A stretch of 62,000 bases of DNA from Diphasiastrum complanatum (lineage: Eukaryota > Streptophyta > Lycopodiopsida > Lycopodiales > Lycopodiaceae): positions 45,815,563 through 45,877,562 of the forward strand of contig CM055112.1 in the NCBI GenBank assembly GCA_029204225.1, given 5' to 3'. The notes under the pieces were generated by a model, which did no database searches, was not told the origin of the DNA, and worked only from the letters and a program-made list of their open reading frames with translations. The position numbers were made by a program, and so were the translations under genes. Positions 61,691-62,000 of the stretch are shown here, piece after piece (the first letter of the stretch is position 1; each line of letters begins with the position of its first letter).

Positions 61691-62000
61691 AATCTCTATC
61701 TTTTGTCTATGAGAAAAGAGTCATCCCTATATCTTCACAGCATATCTTATCTTAGTACAAAAGATATTTGTCTACTAGTTTTGTCATAATTTCTTTCCTA
61801 CGTCTTCTATGAAGGAGTTATCACTATATTCCACAATATTTTTAAAAATCATGCATCCAAAACGTTTAGAAGAGCCCTTTTAAGGTCAAGCCATACTTAT
61901 ACTAGACACGTTTCTCCATATGTAATATATTAGCAAATTGACAATTCACGAAATTTGTACATTGGTTTTGCATGTTCTAAAATAAACTTTGGGACAATTT
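61691..62000. other. No feature seen
   Basis: AT-rich DNA. It may be further decayed LINE sequence but no motif is recognisable. Confidence 0.4.

Overview
This window is plant nuclear DNA dominated by transposable elements. Plant origin is shown by LTR retrotransposons with tRNA-iMet and tRNA-Asp primer-binding sites, chromodomain (chromovirus) and Ty1/copia polyproteins, a DUF659-type BED/hAT transposase gene with GT-AG introns, and a plant-like EF-hand gene. The very large intron, the many (GA)n/(CT)n tracts and the unusual LINE suggest a big genome, perhaps a fern, lycophyte or gymnosperm. That lineage guess is inference only. Apart from the EF-hand exons, everything I can name is mobile or derived from mobile DNA.

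Layout, 1-21 kb. The gag of an old minus-strand Ty3/gypsy element (A) is cut into three pieces (1-1344, 5960-6690, 15956-16400). Element B (1345-5959, plus strand, target duplication CATAG) is a non-autonomous LTR element with no coding capacity and five regularly placed GTGCT/AGCAC hairpins after its primer site. Element C (6691-15955, minus strand, target duplication CACGT) is a tRNA-Asp-primed gypsy element. It encodes Gag and integrase but lacks protease, RT and RNase H, and it has a long extra ORF region beyond integrase. Upstream of the A gag lies an array of CTCGGTCGAG palindromes. A deleted copia element (D) follows at 18.7-21.2 kb.

21-56 kb. A minus-strand EF-hand gene ends at 24840. 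Its last two recognisable exons (56016-56075 and 24840-25016) join in frame across an intron of about 31 kb. That intron holds copia pieces, LINE fragments, solo LTRs, a short terminal-inverted-repeat element and a multi-exon hAT-family transposase gene. The hAT gene is broken in exon 3 by chromovirus K (40512-51704, duplication TCAAG). The 3' LTR of K is in turn broken by a young chromovirus L (40628-46834, duplication CCGAC).

56-62 kb. A long LINE (about 56561-60980) lies between two (CT)n tracts of nearly equal length. Its ORF1 and ORF2 share one frame and are separated by a single UAG. ORF2 has an APE-type endonuclease, an RT with YADD, a CCHC motif and a C-terminal tail with a canonical PCNA-binding (PIP) motif plus a second PIP-like motif. 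Its 3' UTR folds into a stem-loop that is preserved by compensatory changes in a second copy at 26.2 kb. Fragments of the same LINE family also occur at 32.8, 36.4-37.3 and 61.4 kb.

The strongest candidates for new biology are: the LINE (PIP tail, in-frame UAG between ORFs, covarying 3' hairpin, microsatellite flanks); an LTR family with AG...CT termini instead of TG...CA, supported by L and a solo LTR; the hairpin array of element B; the Gag-integrase element C with a shared GGCGAAGGTT motif in its non-coding regions; and the EF-hand intron that has absorbed the nested elements.
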